Source: an uncultured Alistipes sp.
GTDB taxonomy: Bacteria; Bacteroidota; Bacteroidia; Bacteroidales; Rikenellaceae
DNA: 64,000 bases
Assembly (NCBI GenBank): GCA_944321755.1
Contig: CALUMM010000004.1
Span: forward strand, 1-64,000
Direction: 5' to 3'
The notes under the pieces were generated by a model. It saw only the letters and a program-made list of their open reading frames with translations. It was not told the DNA's origin and did no database searches. Positions 15,006 to 24,847 of this stretch are shown here, one piece after another; the stretch's first letter is position 1; each line of letters opens with the position of its first letter. The position numbers were made by a program, and so were the translations under genes.

Positions 15006-18000
15006 TTGTATATCTTGACCGACCGTCGAAACCATAAATTCCGAGACAAAATAACCGGTATCTTTACCGGCTGGTTTCTCGTTTTGTGTCAAGTCGCTTT
15101 GGCCGCTACGCCCGAGTACGAATACAAGTTTACGCATTATACCTCGACGAACAGCGGACTGCCCTATAACATGGTCAACAAGATCATTCAGGATGAAAAG
15201 GGTTTTATCTGGTTCGGGACCTCTTCCGGTTTGAGCCGATTCGATGGAACGCGATTCCGGAACTATACCAAAGAGGAACTCGGACTTCAATCGGTATATG
15301 TTACGGCCTTGTGCAACGATGAGGACGGGAATCTTTGGGTCGGAACCGATCTGGGTGTTACGGTGTACAATGTCCATACGGATCGTTTTGAGCCTTTTAC
15401 CCGAAAAAGCGATTCGGGAACCTTCATCCATAACAAGGCCAATGCAATTTGTAAGGGTCCCGACGGCGTAATATGGATTTCGGTCAACGGGCAAGGACTT
15501 TTTGCCTATGATCCAACCTCGCAATCGCTTCGCAACTATTTTTTCGAGCATGGGAAACAGACGCTCCCGGTCAATATCCGGACGTTGCATGTCGATGCGG
15601 AAAACGGACTGTGGATCTCGCTTTTTTATCATTCGCTTTTATATATGGCGCCCGGGCAGGCGATTCCCCAATCCGTAAGGGACGGGGCGGAGATCAGTCA
15701 ATTCCAGCATGACGATGTAACGGCTGTCCAGACCGTTCCCGGGAAGCCTCGGAGTGTATACATTGCGAGTGTCATCCAGGGCTTATGCCTTTTGGATCAG
15801 ACAACAGGAACAATCTGCACACTCATTCCTCCTCCGCAATCCGATTTTTCGGCCGAGGATCTGTTCATCGATCGGCAGGGACAGGTCTGGATGCCGACCA
15901 ATATCGGCGTATACGTTTATAATCCGGAGGACGAAACGGTTCATTGTTACTCGGCAGATGAACAGGATCGTTTTTCGCTGTCGGACAATCATGCGTTTGC
16001 AGTCTATATCGATGCAAACGAGGGCCTGTGGATCGGGACCAATGTCGGCGGGGTGAATTATAGCAGCGCCATACAACGAAATTTCGAAAAACAATATTCG
16101 GTAAAGAATCAGGCTCTCGGGGACTGTCTGGTCCGGGGATTCGCCGATGACAAAAAAGGTCATATTTGGATCGCTACTGAAAAGGAGGGTCTGCTGGTTT
16201 ACGACAAAAGGTCGAGGCAGTTGACAAAAATCGCAGGTGTCAACCTTCCCAAAACCCAATTTACGGTTTGTTATGATTCCGGAATCTTGTGGATAGGAAC
16301 CATTCAAGGTCTTTACCGTTTCAATCCCCGTACCAGGGAGTGCAAAGCCTATGAAACTCTTGGATTCCCGTTTTCCATGCAGGACCGGAGGGTTTTTGCC
16401 GTGTTTTGCACCTCGCACCATGAGTTATTCGTAGGGACTACCGTAGGATTGTTCCGATATGATCGTGTTCAAGACGTGTTCGATCCGATCGAATGGTTTG
16501 AGGGCGTTTTTGTGACCGATATGGAGGAAGACGAAGAGCAAACACTTTGGATTTCAACCTATGCCAAAGGATTGGTCCGTTATGATCCGCTCGGAGACCG
16601 TGTCATGGCGCATTATCTCAACGACCCCTCCAGTCCGGCCGAAGGAAGTATTCCTTCGAACAAACTCTTTTCGGTATCCGTCGGGTCGAACGACAGAATC
16701 TGGGCTACCAGTTTCAACGATGGTTTCTGCGGTTTCGACAAAGTGACCGGACAATTTAAAAACTATAACACGGCGCATAACGATCTGCTTCCGACCGATA
16801 TCTGTTTCATGATTCTGGAAGACGATCTGGGAATGCTTTGGATCTCCTCGGACAAGGGACTTTTGTCTCTTGATCCCGAAACGGATGAAATCCGATTGTT
16901 TTCGGTTTATGACGGCCTCCTCGACAACGAATTCAAAAACTGCGGATGGAAAGACGACAACGGAGATCTCTATTTCGGATCGCGGAGCGGATTCATTCGT
17001 TTCAATCCGGAGCGCTTTAGCTCGAAAAACGGGAATTCGCGTCTTGTGATTACGGGCCTGAGGGTTGGAGATGATTTGGTAACTCCGTCCGAGACCGGAA
17101 ACGGTCCGCTTGCCTGCAATGTCGACGAAACGCATGAGATTCATCTCTCGCCCCGACAAAATTCGTTCGGATTCGGATTTGCCATTCTCAATTCGAATGC
17201 TTCCGGGTCGAATGCCATTCAATGCAAACTCGAAGGTTTCGATTCCGTGTGGCGGCATACGACGATCGACAACACCGTATTTTATTACAATGTCCCGGCC
17301 GGGACCTATACGTTGAAAACGAAAGCGTTGAACGGAATCGGCGCTGAAGAGATCGTGCATTCCGATTTGACGATTACCGTGGCACAGCGTTTTTATAAAA
17401 GTACGGTTGCGATTCTGCTCTATATGCTTGTCCTTGTTGCTCTTGTTGCCGGGATATTTGTCTTTTACTATCGTCGGGCCATCGCCCGGGAAAAGCGGAA
17501 ACACGAAATTTATAAACAGCAGAAGGAGGAGGAACTTTTCCAACAGAAACTGTCGTTTTTTTCGAGTGTCGTTCATGAGATCAAGACGCCGCTCACCGTT
17601 ATCCGGACTCCCTTGCAAAACATCATGGCCTCGGAACGGCTCGATCCTTCGCTTCTGGATGAACTGGCAGTTATCGGGAACGGTACGGAATATCTGGACC
17701 GGTTGGTCCGGGAACTCCTCGATTTTATCCGCATCGAGAAACACGGATACCAGCTTAACCGTCGGATTTTGGATCTGGTCGAGAGAATCGGTTTTTTGTG
17801 CTCGAACTTTGCCGAAACGGTGAAGGCCCGGAATCTGAAACTCTCGTTCAACTCCAATCCGGAATCCATTTATATCGATGCCGACGAGAGTGCGATCGAT
17901 AAAATATTGAACAACCTGCTTCACAATGCCGTTAAATATGCGGAGACCTATATCCGGGTAACCGTTGTCCGGAAAACGGGAGCTGCTGTCGTTGAGATCA

Positions 18001-19016
18001 GCAATGACGGGCCTGCGATTCCATTCGAACGGCGATCCGAGATTTTCAAGCCGTTCGTGCAGTACAGCACTGACCGGGAGACCGAGGCTCAGAGTTTCGG
18101 TATCGGGCTTCCTCTGGCCCGGACGTTGGCCGAAATGCATGGTGGGACTTTGGAACTCTCCGACGATACGACGACCACGACCTTCGTGCTGACCCTTCCG
18201 GTCCAGGAACTTCAGACGGAGACGGCAATCGATAGCAAGGAAACTCCGGCAGACAGGCCTTTGGGTGCATTGATTTTGCTTGTGGAAGACAATCGGGAGC
18301 TTTCGGCCTATCTGGCCCGCAAGCTCGGAGCCGATTTTCAGGTTCTGACCGCACACTCCGCAGAGAAGGCCTGTGCGTTGCTTCGAAAACACGAACCCGA
18401 TATCATTGTTACCGATATCGCGTTGCCCGGAATGAGCGGTATCGAGTTTTGTCGGACGATTTCCGCCGATTTCAATTGCTCGCATATTCCCGTAATTGTG
18501 GTTTCGGCCATATCGGCCACCGATACCAAAATCGCATGTATTGAGGCCGGAGCCAGCACCTATATTGAAAAACCCTTCAGTATCGAGTACCTTCAGGCCT
18601 GTATCAAGGGAATTCTCGATAAACGGGCCGGGCTGAAAAAGGCATACCAGAATCCGTCGGTCCGGGTCGATCCCAAACAGTTCAATCTCCAGGGTGCCGA
18701 TGAAGAGTTCCTGCATCGTCTCGACGAAGTAATCATGCAAAATCTCAAAGACCCGGCATTTTCCAGCAAACAGATTGAAGAGGCCCTTTTCCTGAGCCGC
18801 TCGACCCTGATCCGGAAAGTCCGGGCGCTGCTCGACACGACCCCCAACGATTATCTGCGTTTCAAGCGGCTGTCAGTCGCAGCACAATTACTTGCCCGAA
18901 ACAAATGTCGGGTCAGTGAAGTCTGCTTTGCGGTCGGATTCAACTCACCCTCCTATTTTGCCAAATGCTTCAAGGAGCAATTCGGCATTCTTCCGGCAGA
19001 ATATCAGAAAAAATAG
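15006..19016 (+). CDS. hybrid two-component system regulator (sensor kinase / response regulator / AraC HTH)
   Basis: A PUL-type one-protein signalling system of about 1,336 residues. Order: signal peptide (GIFTGWFLVLCQVALAA), two Reg_prop beta-propellers with repeated W-F/I-G-T/S motifs (about 40-690), a Y_Y_Y domain (about 710-795), a membrane helix (about 800-823), a HisKA helix with phospho-acceptor H857 (VVHEIKTPLTVI), an HATPase (NLLHNAVKYAE and FGIGLPLA), a receiver with phospho-acceptor D1137 (IIVTDIALPGMSG), and a C-terminal AraC-type HTH (about 1230-1335). It would sense a periplasmic oligosaccharide and activate PUL1. No ATG is available ahead of the signal peptide: a stop lies at 15000-15002, so the start must be TTG (15006 or 15015) or another rare codon, or the sequence has an indel there. 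Confidence 0.93.
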   Translation: MYILTDRRNHKFRDKITGIFTGWFLVLCQVALAATPEYEYKFTHYTSTNSGLPYNMVNKIIQDEKGFIWFGTSSGLSRFDGTRFRNYTKEELGLQSVYVTALCNDEDGNLWVGTDLGVTVYNVHTDRFEPFTRKSDSGTFIHNKANAICKGPDGVIWISVNGQGLFAYDPTSQSLRNYFFEHGKQTLPVNIRTLHVDAENGLWISLFYHSLLYMAPGQAIPQSVRDGAEISQFQHDDVTAVQTVPGKPRSVYIASVIQGLCLLDQTTGTICTLIPPPQSDFSAEDLFIDRQGQVWMPTNIGVYVYNPEDETVHCYSADEQDRFSLSDNHAFAVYIDANEGLWIGTNVGGVNYSSAIQRNFEKQYSVKNQALGDCLVRGFADDKKGHIWIATEKEGLLVYDKRSRQLTKIAGVNLPKTQFTVCYDSGILWIGTIQGLYRFNPRTRECKAYETLGFPFSMQDRRVFAVFCTSHHELFVGTTVGLFRYDRVQDVFDPIEWFEGVFVTDMEEDEEQTLWISTYAKGLVRYDPLGDRVMAHYLNDPSSPAEGSIPSNKLFSVSVGSNDRIWATSFNDGFCGFDKVTGQFKNYNTAHNDLLPTDICFMILEDDLGMLWISSDKGLLSLDPETDEIRLFSVYDGLLDNEFKNCGWKDDNGDLYFGSRSGFIRFNPERFSSKNGNSRLVITGLRVGDDLVTPSETGNGPLACNVDETHEIHLSPRQNSFGFGFAILNSNASGSNAIQCKLEGFDSVWRHTTIDNTVFYYNVPAGTYTLKTKALNGIGAEEIVHSDLTITVAQRFYKSTVAILLYMLVLVALVAGIFVFYYRRAIAREKRKHEIYKQQKEEELFQQKLSFFSSVVHEIKTPLTVIRTPLQNIMASERLDPSLLDELAVIGNGTEYLDRLVRELLDFIRIEKHGYQLNRRILDLVERIGFLCSNFAETVKARNLKLSFNSNPESIYIDADESAIDKILNNLLHNAVKYAETYIRVTVVRKTGAAVVEISNDGPAIPFERRSEIFKPFVQYSTDRETEAQSFGIGLPLARTLAEMHGGTLELSDDTTTTTFVLTLPVQELQTETAIDSKETPADRPLGALILLVEDNRELSAYLARKLGADFQVLTAHSAEKACALLRKHEPDIIVTDIALPGMSGIEFCRTISADFNCSHIPVIVVSAISATDTKIACIEAGASTYIEKPFSIEYLQACIKGILDKRAGLKKAYQNPSVRVDPKQFNLQGADEEFLHRLDEVIMQNLKDPAFSSKQIEEALFLSRSTLIRKVRALLDTTPNDYLRFKRLSVAAQLLARNKCRVSEVCFAVGFNSPSYFAKCFKEQFGILPAEYQKK

Positions 19017-19118
19017 TTGCCCGGGCTTTCTGAAAGGCGCCGATGCAACAATTTTTCCAACCGATACGACGATTTTCCCAAACCGCCGAAGACTGTTTCA
19101 CATCATGCCGAGTCCTGT

Positions 19119-19126
19119 TATTTTTG
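19119..19126 (+). promoter_or_regulatory. predicted PUL1 susC promoter, -7 box
   Basis: The plus strand reads TATTTTTG, about 75 bases before susC. The roughly 100 bases upstream (19017-19118) are where the hybrid regulator's AraC domain would be expected to bind. susC to the DUF5107 gene have gaps of at most about 25 bases, so this promoter could drive the whole block. Confidence 0.6.
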
Positions 19127-19200
19127 TATTGGGCTCATGAACCACCCTGATTAGGATCGGTTGCCGGAAACCGATCAGTACGAACTTAAAACCAACCATT

Positions 19201-22200
19201 ATGAAACACGAACGACTCCTCATTGCCACGGGAAAATTGATTTTCCTGTCTTCCGTTCTGTGTTTTGCATTGCTGTGCCTGTGGCCGGGTGCCGCTTTGT
19301 CACAGTCCAGGAATGCAACTAACACGATTGGGAATTGCACGGTCCGTATATTGGATGCCGAAGGAAACCCCGTATCGGGAGCTGCTGTTGTTATAAAAGG
19401 CAGCAATCGGGGCGAAATTTCCGATACGAAGGGAATTTGTCGGTTTCACGCAATCCCGGCTCAGGCCGTACTGACCGTTAGCTATCTCGGTATGACTGCC
19501 CAGGAAACCCCGCTGAACGGCCGTACTGAAATTACCATCACCCTGACCGAAGAGAGCCTTCAGATGGACGAACTTGTAGTCGTCGGGTACGGTGTGCAAC
19601 GCAAACGCGACCTGTCCGGGGCCATTGCCCAGGTGAAAGGCGACGTGATCAACGAATTTGCCAATCTTTCGATTGCGTCGGCCCTTCAGGGGCGTGTCTC
19701 GGGCGTACAGATCAATCAGCTCAACGGACAGCCCGGAGCCGGTATTCAGGTCCGTATTCGCGGTGCGAATTCGATCAAGGGCGACAACGAGCCTCTTTGG
19801 ATCATCAATGGATTTCCCGGGGATATCAACATGATCAATACCTCGGATATCGAATCGGTCGAGATTCTGAAAGATGCCTCTGCAACGGCCATTTACGGCT
19901 CCCGGGGAGCCAATGGGGTAGTCATCGTTACGACGAAAAGCGCCAAACAGGGAGACGTGAAGGTCACCTACGATGGCAGTGTCGGAATCCAGAGCCTTGC
20001 CAAACAGATGGAGATGCTCAGTGGCGATGAGTATATGATCTATCTGAATAAAAAGGCCGAAATCAACGATCTGCCGGCCGTGTTCACGGAAAAGCAGATC
20101 CAGGAAAACCCGTTCAATACCAATTGGCAGGACGAAGTTTTCCGGACGGCGGTCATTACCAACCATGCTGTCGATATTACCGGCGGCAACTCCAAATTCC
20201 AGGGATCGCTCGGTGCCAGCTATTTCAATCAGGAAGGAATCGTCAAAAAGAGCGGATATGAGCGGATCTCGCTGCGTACCGACCTCAACTACAATATTTC
20301 GAAGTATGTTTCCGCCTCTGCGAATATCATTTTCAGCCGTTCGAATCACGATCAGATGAATTCCCAGGGCGGCAGCCGCGGTTCTTCGGTGATCGGAGCC
20401 GCACTGGTTACCTCACCGCTTGCTACGCCGCATTATGATGATGGGACCTGGAACGATTTCCAGACACAACCGGTGGCCGGGACCAATCCGCTTGCCTATC
20501 TTTACGAAATCAAGAACAAGTGGTATGCGAACCGGATTCTGGCCAATGCCGCTCTGACGATCAAACCCCTCGACGGATTGTCCATCCAATTGGCCGCCAA
20601 CATTTCCAACAATCAGAACCGGAAGGATTATACCAAGTCGCTGGACTATCCGAATTCCGACGGCGCGGCATCCATTACTTTGGGTGAGACCCTGGGAATT
20701 ACCAGCAACAACATCATTACATACGACAAGGGCTTCGGGAAACATCATATCAACGTCATGGGCGGTATTACGTATGAAGAGAGTACGTCGAAGACCGTTG
20801 GGACCGGGACCGGAACCGGCTTTTTGAGTGATGTGGTGGAGTCCTACGACATGAATGCCGCCGAAGTAAAAGGCTTGCCGACTTCGGGGTATTCGAACTG
20901 GAAACTCCTTTCATTCCTCGGGCGTTTCAACTATAACTACGACAACCGATACCTCCTGACCGTGAATTTCCGGGCCGACGGATCGTCGCGTTACAGCAAA
21001 GGCAACAAATGGGGATATTTCCCCTCGGCAGCCGTAGCGTGGCGTATCTCGCAGGAGCGTTTCATGAAGGATCTCGATTGGTTGTCGGATCTCAAGCTGC
21101 GTGTCGGATACGGCGTGACCGGCAGTACGGCCATTTCTCCCTATTCGACGCAGAATACGTTGGAATCCGTCAATGTCGTGTTCGATAAAACGACGGTTGT
21201 GGGGTATGCCCCGAGTGATACGTATCTTGGCGGGCTCCGCTGGGAGACGACCGCGCAGTTGAATGTCGGCATCGATCTGGCCCTTCTCAACAACCGAATC
21301 CGCCTGACAGCCGATTATTACCATAAAAAGACGACGGATCTGCTCAATGATGTCGAGATGCCCCGGTCGAGCGGTTATACGACGGCGTTGCGCAATATCG
21401 GATCGATCCGCAATTCCGGTGTCGAGGTCCAGCTCGATTCCCGAATCATCAACAAAGCCGTAAAATGGGATTTCGGCGTCAATTTTTCGCTCAACCGATC
21501 GAAAGTCCTCTCGCTTTCGGAAGGCAAGGATATTTTCGGCGGAACGGTCAGCAACACGCTCCTTAACGATCAATTGAACCTGATGCGGGAAGGAGAGCCC
21601 ATGTATCTCTTCTATGGCTATGTGGAGGATGGTTATGACGATAAGGGGCAGATCGTTTACAAGGATCTCGATGGCAAGGAGGGAATTTCGGCTGCCGATA
21701 AAACCGTTATCGGAAATCCCAATCCCGATTTTCTGCTCAATTTCAATACGGCGGTCAATTACAAGGGTTTTACGTTAAGTGCGTTTTTCCAGGGTTCGTT
21801 CGGAAACGACATCTATTCGCTCAGTATGGTCAGTGTCGCTTACGACTACGGATATAATGCCAATGCGTTGCGCGAGGTGCTCTATGACCATTGGACTCCG
21901 GAGAATCCGAATGCGAAATATCCGAACCTGTCGCAGAATATTTCGTTGAAGATGTCCGACCGCTTCGTTTACGACGGCAGTTACCTGCGTCTCAAGAATC
22001 TTGAGCTGAGCTACGACATTCCTTGCGGCAAAGGGCGGTTTATCAGCCGGGCGCGTGTGTTTGTCAGTGCTCAGAATCTGTTTACGATCACGTCCTATCC
22101 GTTCTGGGATCCGGATGTAAATGCAAATGGCGGAGGGAATTCCCTCATTCAAGGCATTGATTCCAACTGTTATCCCAGTGCCCGGACTTTCTCGCTGGGC

Positions 22201-22218
22201 TGCCGGCTTGTATTCTAA
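19201..22218 (+). CDS. SusC/RagA-family TonB-dependent outer-membrane transporter (PUL1)
   Basis: A 1,005-residue outer-membrane receptor. Signal peptide (about 1-35); carboxypeptidase-regulatory-like domain (about 42-118, VRILDAEGNPVSGAAVVIKG); the TonB-box region DELVVVGYGVQRKRDLSGAI; the plug (GRVSGVQINQLNGQPGAG, YGSRGANGVVIVTT); and a long beta-barrel ending in the aromatic SLGCRLVF. It has no N-terminal STN domain, which fits control by the hybrid regulator and not by an ECF sigma/anti-sigma pair. It imports oligosaccharides into the periplasm with its SusD partner, encoded 19 bases downstream. Confidence 0.96.
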   Translation: MKHERLLIATGKLIFLSSVLCFALLCLWPGAALSQSRNATNTIGNCTVRILDAEGNPVSGAAVVIKGSNRGEISDTKGICRFHAIPAQAVLTVSYLGMTAQETPLNGRTEITITLTEESLQMDELVVVGYGVQRKRDLSGAIAQVKGDVINEFANLSIASALQGRVSGVQINQLNGQPGAGIQVRIRGANSIKGDNEPLWIINGFPGDINMINTSDIESVEILKDASATAIYGSRGANGVVIVTTKSAKQGDVKVTYDGSVGIQSLAKQMEMLSGDEYMIYLNKKAEINDLPAVFTEKQIQENPFNTNWQDEVFRTAVITNHAVDITGGNSKFQGSLGASYFNQEGIVKKSGYERISLRTDLNYNISKYVSASANIIFSRSNHDQMNSQGGSRGSSVIGAALVTSPLATPHYDDGTWNDFQTQPVAGTNPLAYLYEIKNKWYANRILANAALTIKPLDGLSIQLAANISNNQNRKDYTKSLDYPNSDGAASITLGETLGITSNNIITYDKGFGKHHINVMGGITYEESTSKTVGTGTGTGFLSDVVESYDMNAAEVKGLPTSGYSNWKLLSFLGRFNYNYDNRYLLTVNFRADGSSRYSKGNKWGYFPSAAVAWRISQERFMKDLDWLSDLKLRVGYGVTGSTAISPYSTQNTLESVNVVFDKTTVVGYAPSDTYLGGLRWETTAQLNVGIDLALLNNRIRLTADYYHKKTTDLLNDVEMPRSSGYTTALRNIGSIRNSGVEVQLDSRIINKAVKWDFGVNFSLNRSKVLSLSEGKDIFGGTVSNTLLNDQLNLMREGEPMYLFYGYVEDGYDDKGQIVYKDLDGKEGISAADKTVIGNPNPDFLLNFNTAVNYKGFTLSAFFQGSFGNDIYSLSMVSVAYDYGYNANALREVLYDHWTPENPNAKYPNLSQNISLKMSDRFVYDGSYLRLKNLELSYDIPCGKGRFISRARVFVSAQNLFTITSYPFWDPDVNANGGGNSLIQGIDSNCYPSARTFSLGCRLVF

Positions 22219-22237
22219 CGATCAAACAGTTAAAATT

Positions 22238-23713
22238 ATGAAACGGATCCTTTCATTTATACTTGCATTGTTCGGAGCCTCGACGCTCGTCACTTCCTGT
22301 GAAGAGTGGTCCTTTCTGGAGGAGCATCCTAAGAAAGTGGATGCCACGACCTTTATGTCCAATGCCGAAGAGGTGCAGAGCGTCATCAATTCGATCTATT
22401 ATCAGTTGCGCCGCGACCCCGGATTCGGCCGGTACCTTTCGGTGTTGAGCGAAAGCCTTGCCGATTACTGTTATGGACGGGGAAATTATGCGACGTCTTA
22501 TGCCAGCGGTCTGACGAGCGGCGGAATCGGTTTTTCCAAAGACACGTGGGCGGTATTGTACCGGGCCATCCGTTTTTCGAATGAAATTCTCTCCCAGATC
22601 GACGGCGCATCCCTCTCTCAGCTTCAGTACGAGCAACTGACCGGAGAAACCCGTTATCTGCGGGCATTCAGCTACTCATATCTTGTCAAATATTTCGGTG
22701 CCGTACCCTTTTTCGATGAAACCAACATGTCCAATTTCAACAAACCGAGAACTCCCGAGCGGGATATTTGGGAATTTATCGCCCGAGAGGCTGCCGATGC
22801 AGCCGATTTGCTGCCGGAAACGGTCGTTATGGCGGGGCATCCGACCCGTTATGCGGCATTGATGCTGCGGACCGAAGCCTGTCTGTATCTCGAAGACTGG
22901 AGCGGAGCCGCTTCTGCCGCCGAGGAGATTGTAAACTCCGGACGATATGCGCTTGTGGAAGTCTCGGCAGCCGATGATTTCGATGATCTTTACGGACACA
23001 GGGCCAATGCCACGCAAGAGGAGATCTTCTATTTTAAGTACAACCGGGACGAAGGCGCCACATTCCCCTGGATGTTTCTATGCAAACCCAATCCGGTGTT
23101 TGATACCGGGGCGTTGGGAATCTACACCGACTATGTCAACAATCAGTTTGTCGCCGATTGGGATCCTGCGGATCTTCGCTACCAGTACAGCCTCTACAAA
23201 CAAACGGAAAACGGTACACTCAACAGTTTGACGAAAACCGGAATGATCTGCCTGAAATACCGGGATCCGGAGACCGACGGGTCTACGATGGCCAACGATT
23301 TCCCCGTATATCGCTATGCCGACGCGCTGCTCTATTATGCCGAGGCAATCTGCCGCAGGGACGGGAAACCGGATGGCACGGCCCTGGAAATGATCAACCG
23401 GATACACCGTCGGGCCTATGGTCTGAACCCGATGCAGCCCCATGCTTCGGATTACAAACTTGCGGATTATTCGACGCAAGAGACCTTTATGGAGTTGCTG
23501 CTCAGGGAACGGGGATATGAAACCGTTTTCGAGGGGAAACGCTACTGTGACCTGAAACGGTGCGGGAAACTGGCTGAATATGCCGTAAAGGCCGGTCGTA
23601 TCGCTTCGGCATCCGAAGTCGGGGACGCCGCCTACTGGTGGCCCATTCCGACGGACGAATTCAATTACAATACGGCCCTTGATCCTGCTAAAGATCAGAA
23701 TCCCGGGTATTAA
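22238..23713 (+). CDS. SusD/RagB-family glycan-binding lipoprotein (PUL1)
   Basis: A 491-residue surface lipoprotein with lipobox LVTS-C21. It has the SusD fold: TPR-like helical repeats (AEEVQSVINSIYYQLRRDPG, TRYLRAFSYSYLVKYFGAVP), and the C-terminal SusD region with YRYADALLYYAEAICR, LLLRERGYETVFEGKRYCDL and the closing DPAKDQNPGY. SusD lids the SusC barrel and captures glycan at the surface. The open frame extends upstream into susC; the lipoprotein signal sets the start at 22238. Confidence 0.96.
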   Translation: MKRILSFILALFGASTLVTSCEEWSFLEEHPKKVDATTFMSNAEEVQSVINSIYYQLRRDPGFGRYLSVLSESLADYCYGRGNYATSYASGLTSGGIGFSKDTWAVLYRAIRFSNEILSQIDGASLSQLQYEQLTGETRYLRAFSYSYLVKYFGAVPFFDETNMSNFNKPRTPERDIWEFIAREAADAADLLPETVVMAGHPTRYAALMLRTEACLYLEDWSGAASAAEEIVNSGRYALVEVSAADDFDDLYGHRANATQEEIFYFKYNRDEGATFPWMFLCKPNPVFDTGALGIYTDYVNNQFVADWDPADLRYQYSLYKQTENGTLNSLTKTGMICLKYRDPETDGSTMANDFPVYRYADALLYYAEAICRRDGKPDGTALEMINRIHRRAYGLNPMQPHASDYKLADYSTQETFMELLLRERGYETVFEGKRYCDLKRCGKLAEYAVKAGRIASASEVGDAAYWWPIPTDEFNYNTALDPAKDQNPGY

Positions 23714-23736
23714 AGTATTAAATACGCCTCAATTGC

Positions 23737-24834
23737 ATGAAGAATATTTTGATTTTTTTGCTTGTTCCGTTATTTGCCGCCGGGTCCTGTATCTGTCGGT
23801 CGACGGAATCTGTCGGTCGATGGTCCGAGGAGCGGGCCAATGCCTGGTACGCTTCGCACGAATGGCCGGTAGGGTTCAACTACGTTGCTGCGTCGGCAAT
23901 CAATCAATTCGAAATGTGGCAGCGGGAGTCTTTCGACCCTCAGACCATGGAACATGAAATGGACCTTGCCGAAGGCCTGGGATTCAATACGGTTCGCATT
24001 TTCCTGCATGACATGGTTTGGGAGGCTGATCCGGAAGGTTTCAAACAGCGTATCGATCAGTTTCTTGGGATCTGCGATCGACACGGGATCAAGGTTATTG
24101 TGACCTTTTTTACCAATGGCGGGCGTTTTGAAAATCCCAAACTTGGCAAACAGCCGGAATCCATATCCGGCGTGCATAATTCGCAATGGATTCAAAGTCC
24201 CGGGGCGCAGGTTGTAAACGATCCCACGACCTGGCCGCGACTGAAAAAGTATGTGACGGACATTATGAACACATTCCGGGATGATGACCGTATTTTGTTC
24301 TGGTGCCTTTACAACGAACCGGAAAATTTCAAGGAAGGGGCTCGGAGTCTGCCTTTGTTGCGTGAAGTTTTCCGCTGGGGGCGTGAAGTCAATCCTTCGC
24401 AGCCGCTTTCGTCGCCCGTTTGGCTCTGCCCCGGATATCATGGGACGCGAAGCAATTATCCGATTATCAGTTTCCTGGGTGAGAATTGCGATATCATGAC
24501 GTTCCATTGCTATTATGAACCGGAAGAGATGGAGACATTCATTTCGTACATGAAACAGTTCGACCGGCCGATTGTTTGTCAGGAATATATGGGACGGCCG
24601 CGTTCCACCTTCGAAGAGATCATGCCTATTCTCAAGCGCGAGCATGTCGGAGCTGTCAGTTGGGGCCTCACAGCCGGGAAATGCAATTTCCATCTGCAAT
24701 GGTCCAGCAAGGCCGGGGATCCGGAACCCGAGATTTGGTTCCATGACATTTATCGTTCCGATGGGACCCCTTACGATCCCCACGAAATTGATTTCATCCG
24801 ATCCATGACACGTGATAAAAATATGAATATCTAA
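23737..24834 (+). CDS. GH5-like (clan A) TIM-barrel glycoside hydrolase
   Basis: A 365-residue exported protein (signal peptide about 1-17, with a Cys at 18 that may be lipidated). It reads as a retaining clan-A (beta/alpha)8 hydrolase: LAEGLGFNTVRIFLHDMVWE, the acid/base in FWCLYNEPEN (E194), and the nucleophile in PIVCQEYMGRP (E283). It is compact, with no extra domain. The wording YNEPEN and QEYMG is not that of the common cellulase or mannanase subfamilies, so I place it only as GH5-related. It is 23 bases after susD and may make the first cut of the PUL1 glycan. Confidence 0.78.
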   Translation: MKNILIFLLVPLFAAGSCICRSTESVGRWSEERANAWYASHEWPVGFNYVAASAINQFEMWQRESFDPQTMEHEMDLAEGLGFNTVRIFLHDMVWEADPEGFKQRIDQFLGICDRHGIKVIVTFFTNGGRFENPKLGKQPESISGVHNSQWIQSPGAQVVNDPTTWPRLKKYVTDIMNTFRDDDRILFWCLYNEPENFKEGARSLPLLREVFRWGREVNPSQPLSSPVWLCPGYHGTRSNYPIISFLGENCDIMTFHCYYEPEEMETFISYMKQFDRPIVCQEYMGRPRSTFEEIMPILKREHVGAVSWGLTAGKCNFHLQWSSKAGDPEPEIWFHDIYRSDGTPYDPHEIDFIRSMTRDKNMNI

Positions 24835-24847
24835 TAATTCTACAGTC

